Assembly (NCBI GenBank): GCA_947490345.1
Contig: CANLGL010000034.1
Coordinates: 1 to 51,123 of the forward strand
DNA: 51,123 nucleotides
Source: Deltaproteobacteria bacterium
GTDB taxonomy: Bacteria; Myxococcota_A; UBA796; SXON01
Direction of reading: 5' to 3'
This document shows, in pieces, positions 50,995 to 51,123 of the stretch. The notes under the pieces are model-generated. The model searched no databases. It had not been told where the DNA came from and saw only the letters and a list, made by a program, of their open reading frames with translations. A program made the position numbers and the translations under genes. Numbering within the stretch: position 1 is the first letter of the stretch; each line of letters begins with the position of its first letter.

Positions 50995-51047
50995 CATGCC
51001 ACCCAAAATGCGACACCCCACGGGGCCATGCCACCCGATTTGCGACA
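50995..51047. repeat. Pair of 21-bp direct repeats, IS-end-like
   Basis: CATGCCACCC-AAAA-TGCGACA (50995-51015) and CATGCCACCC-GATT-TGCGACA (51027-51047) match at 18 of 21 positions and are 32 bp apart, about three helical turns. On the minus strand they read TGTCGCA...GGGTGGCATG. Multiple short terminal repeats beginning with TG are typical of IS21-family ends, so a transposon end or relic is possible. No transposase is seen to the left. Confidence 0.5.
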
Positions 51048-51123
51048 TGCTTGCGATCCGCGGCGTCTCAGCCGCCTCGCCACGCGAAACTATCGGCGTT
51101 GGCTCGTGACGGCTTCCGCCGAG

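Overview
The window is about 51 kb of very GC-rich DNA and looks like chromosome from a Myxococcota (delta-proteobacterial) relative. The signs are many Cys-anchored lipoproteins with Asp-Thr linkers, a giant secreted protein with MopE-type Asp/Cys repeats ending in a MYXO-CTERM-like tail (Cys-rich motif, hydrophobic helix, Arg cluster), DUF1549/DUF1501-type genes and a likely selenoprotein. No rRNA, tRNA or CRISPR array was seen. This taxonomic reading is inference.

Layout. 0-0.75 kb: end of a cut-off gene, a small ORF and a lipoprotein. 0.8-2.0 kb: dicarboxylate/cation symporter (-). 2.1-10.5 kb: surface-glycan locus. Five overlapping + genes encode a GtrB-like glycosyltransferase, an FAD oxidoreductase, a Rossmann epimerase-like protein, a TIM-barrel isomerase and a GT2/GT-C fusion; a convergent SGNH hydrolase and an O-antigen-ligase-like protein follow. 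10.5-12.7 kb: a minus operon of SAM methyltransferase, RIO kinase and DarP (YjgA), which points to ribosome assembly. 12.8-26.1 kb: a GT-C membrane protein, an FAD lipoprotein, a CapA-like lipoprotein, FtsY, a LysR regulator, a pentapeptide lipoprotein coupled to a cytochrome c/copper monooxygenase-like lipoprotein, and full-length SMC.

26.1-44 kb is accessory in character. It holds a beta-helix lipoprotein, three VapC-type toxin-antitoxin modules, a transposition-type operon whose ATPase has an in-frame stop, an unknown membrane protein, a scrambled IS91-type remnant, a four-gene cytochrome/DUF1549/DUF1501 operon, a thioredoxin-like lipoprotein with in-frame UGA at the first Cys of CxxC (candidate selenocysteine), a second symporter coupled to a toxin gene, and a three-gene operon ending in a MopE/beta-helix lipoprotein. 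A ~100-bp sequence occurs twice here, upstream of two different lipoprotein genes. 44.3-51.1 kb: the giant MopE/FG-GAP protein, two small envelope proteins, a frameshifted lipoprotein gene and a pair of IS-end-like direct repeats.

A cross-cutting signal: several first genes start 5-7 nt after a TAnnnT -10-like hexamer, as expected for leaderless mRNAs. The best case is the VapC operon at 27.7 kb, which also has a TTGACC-N17-TATGAT promoter and an inverted repeat over the -10.
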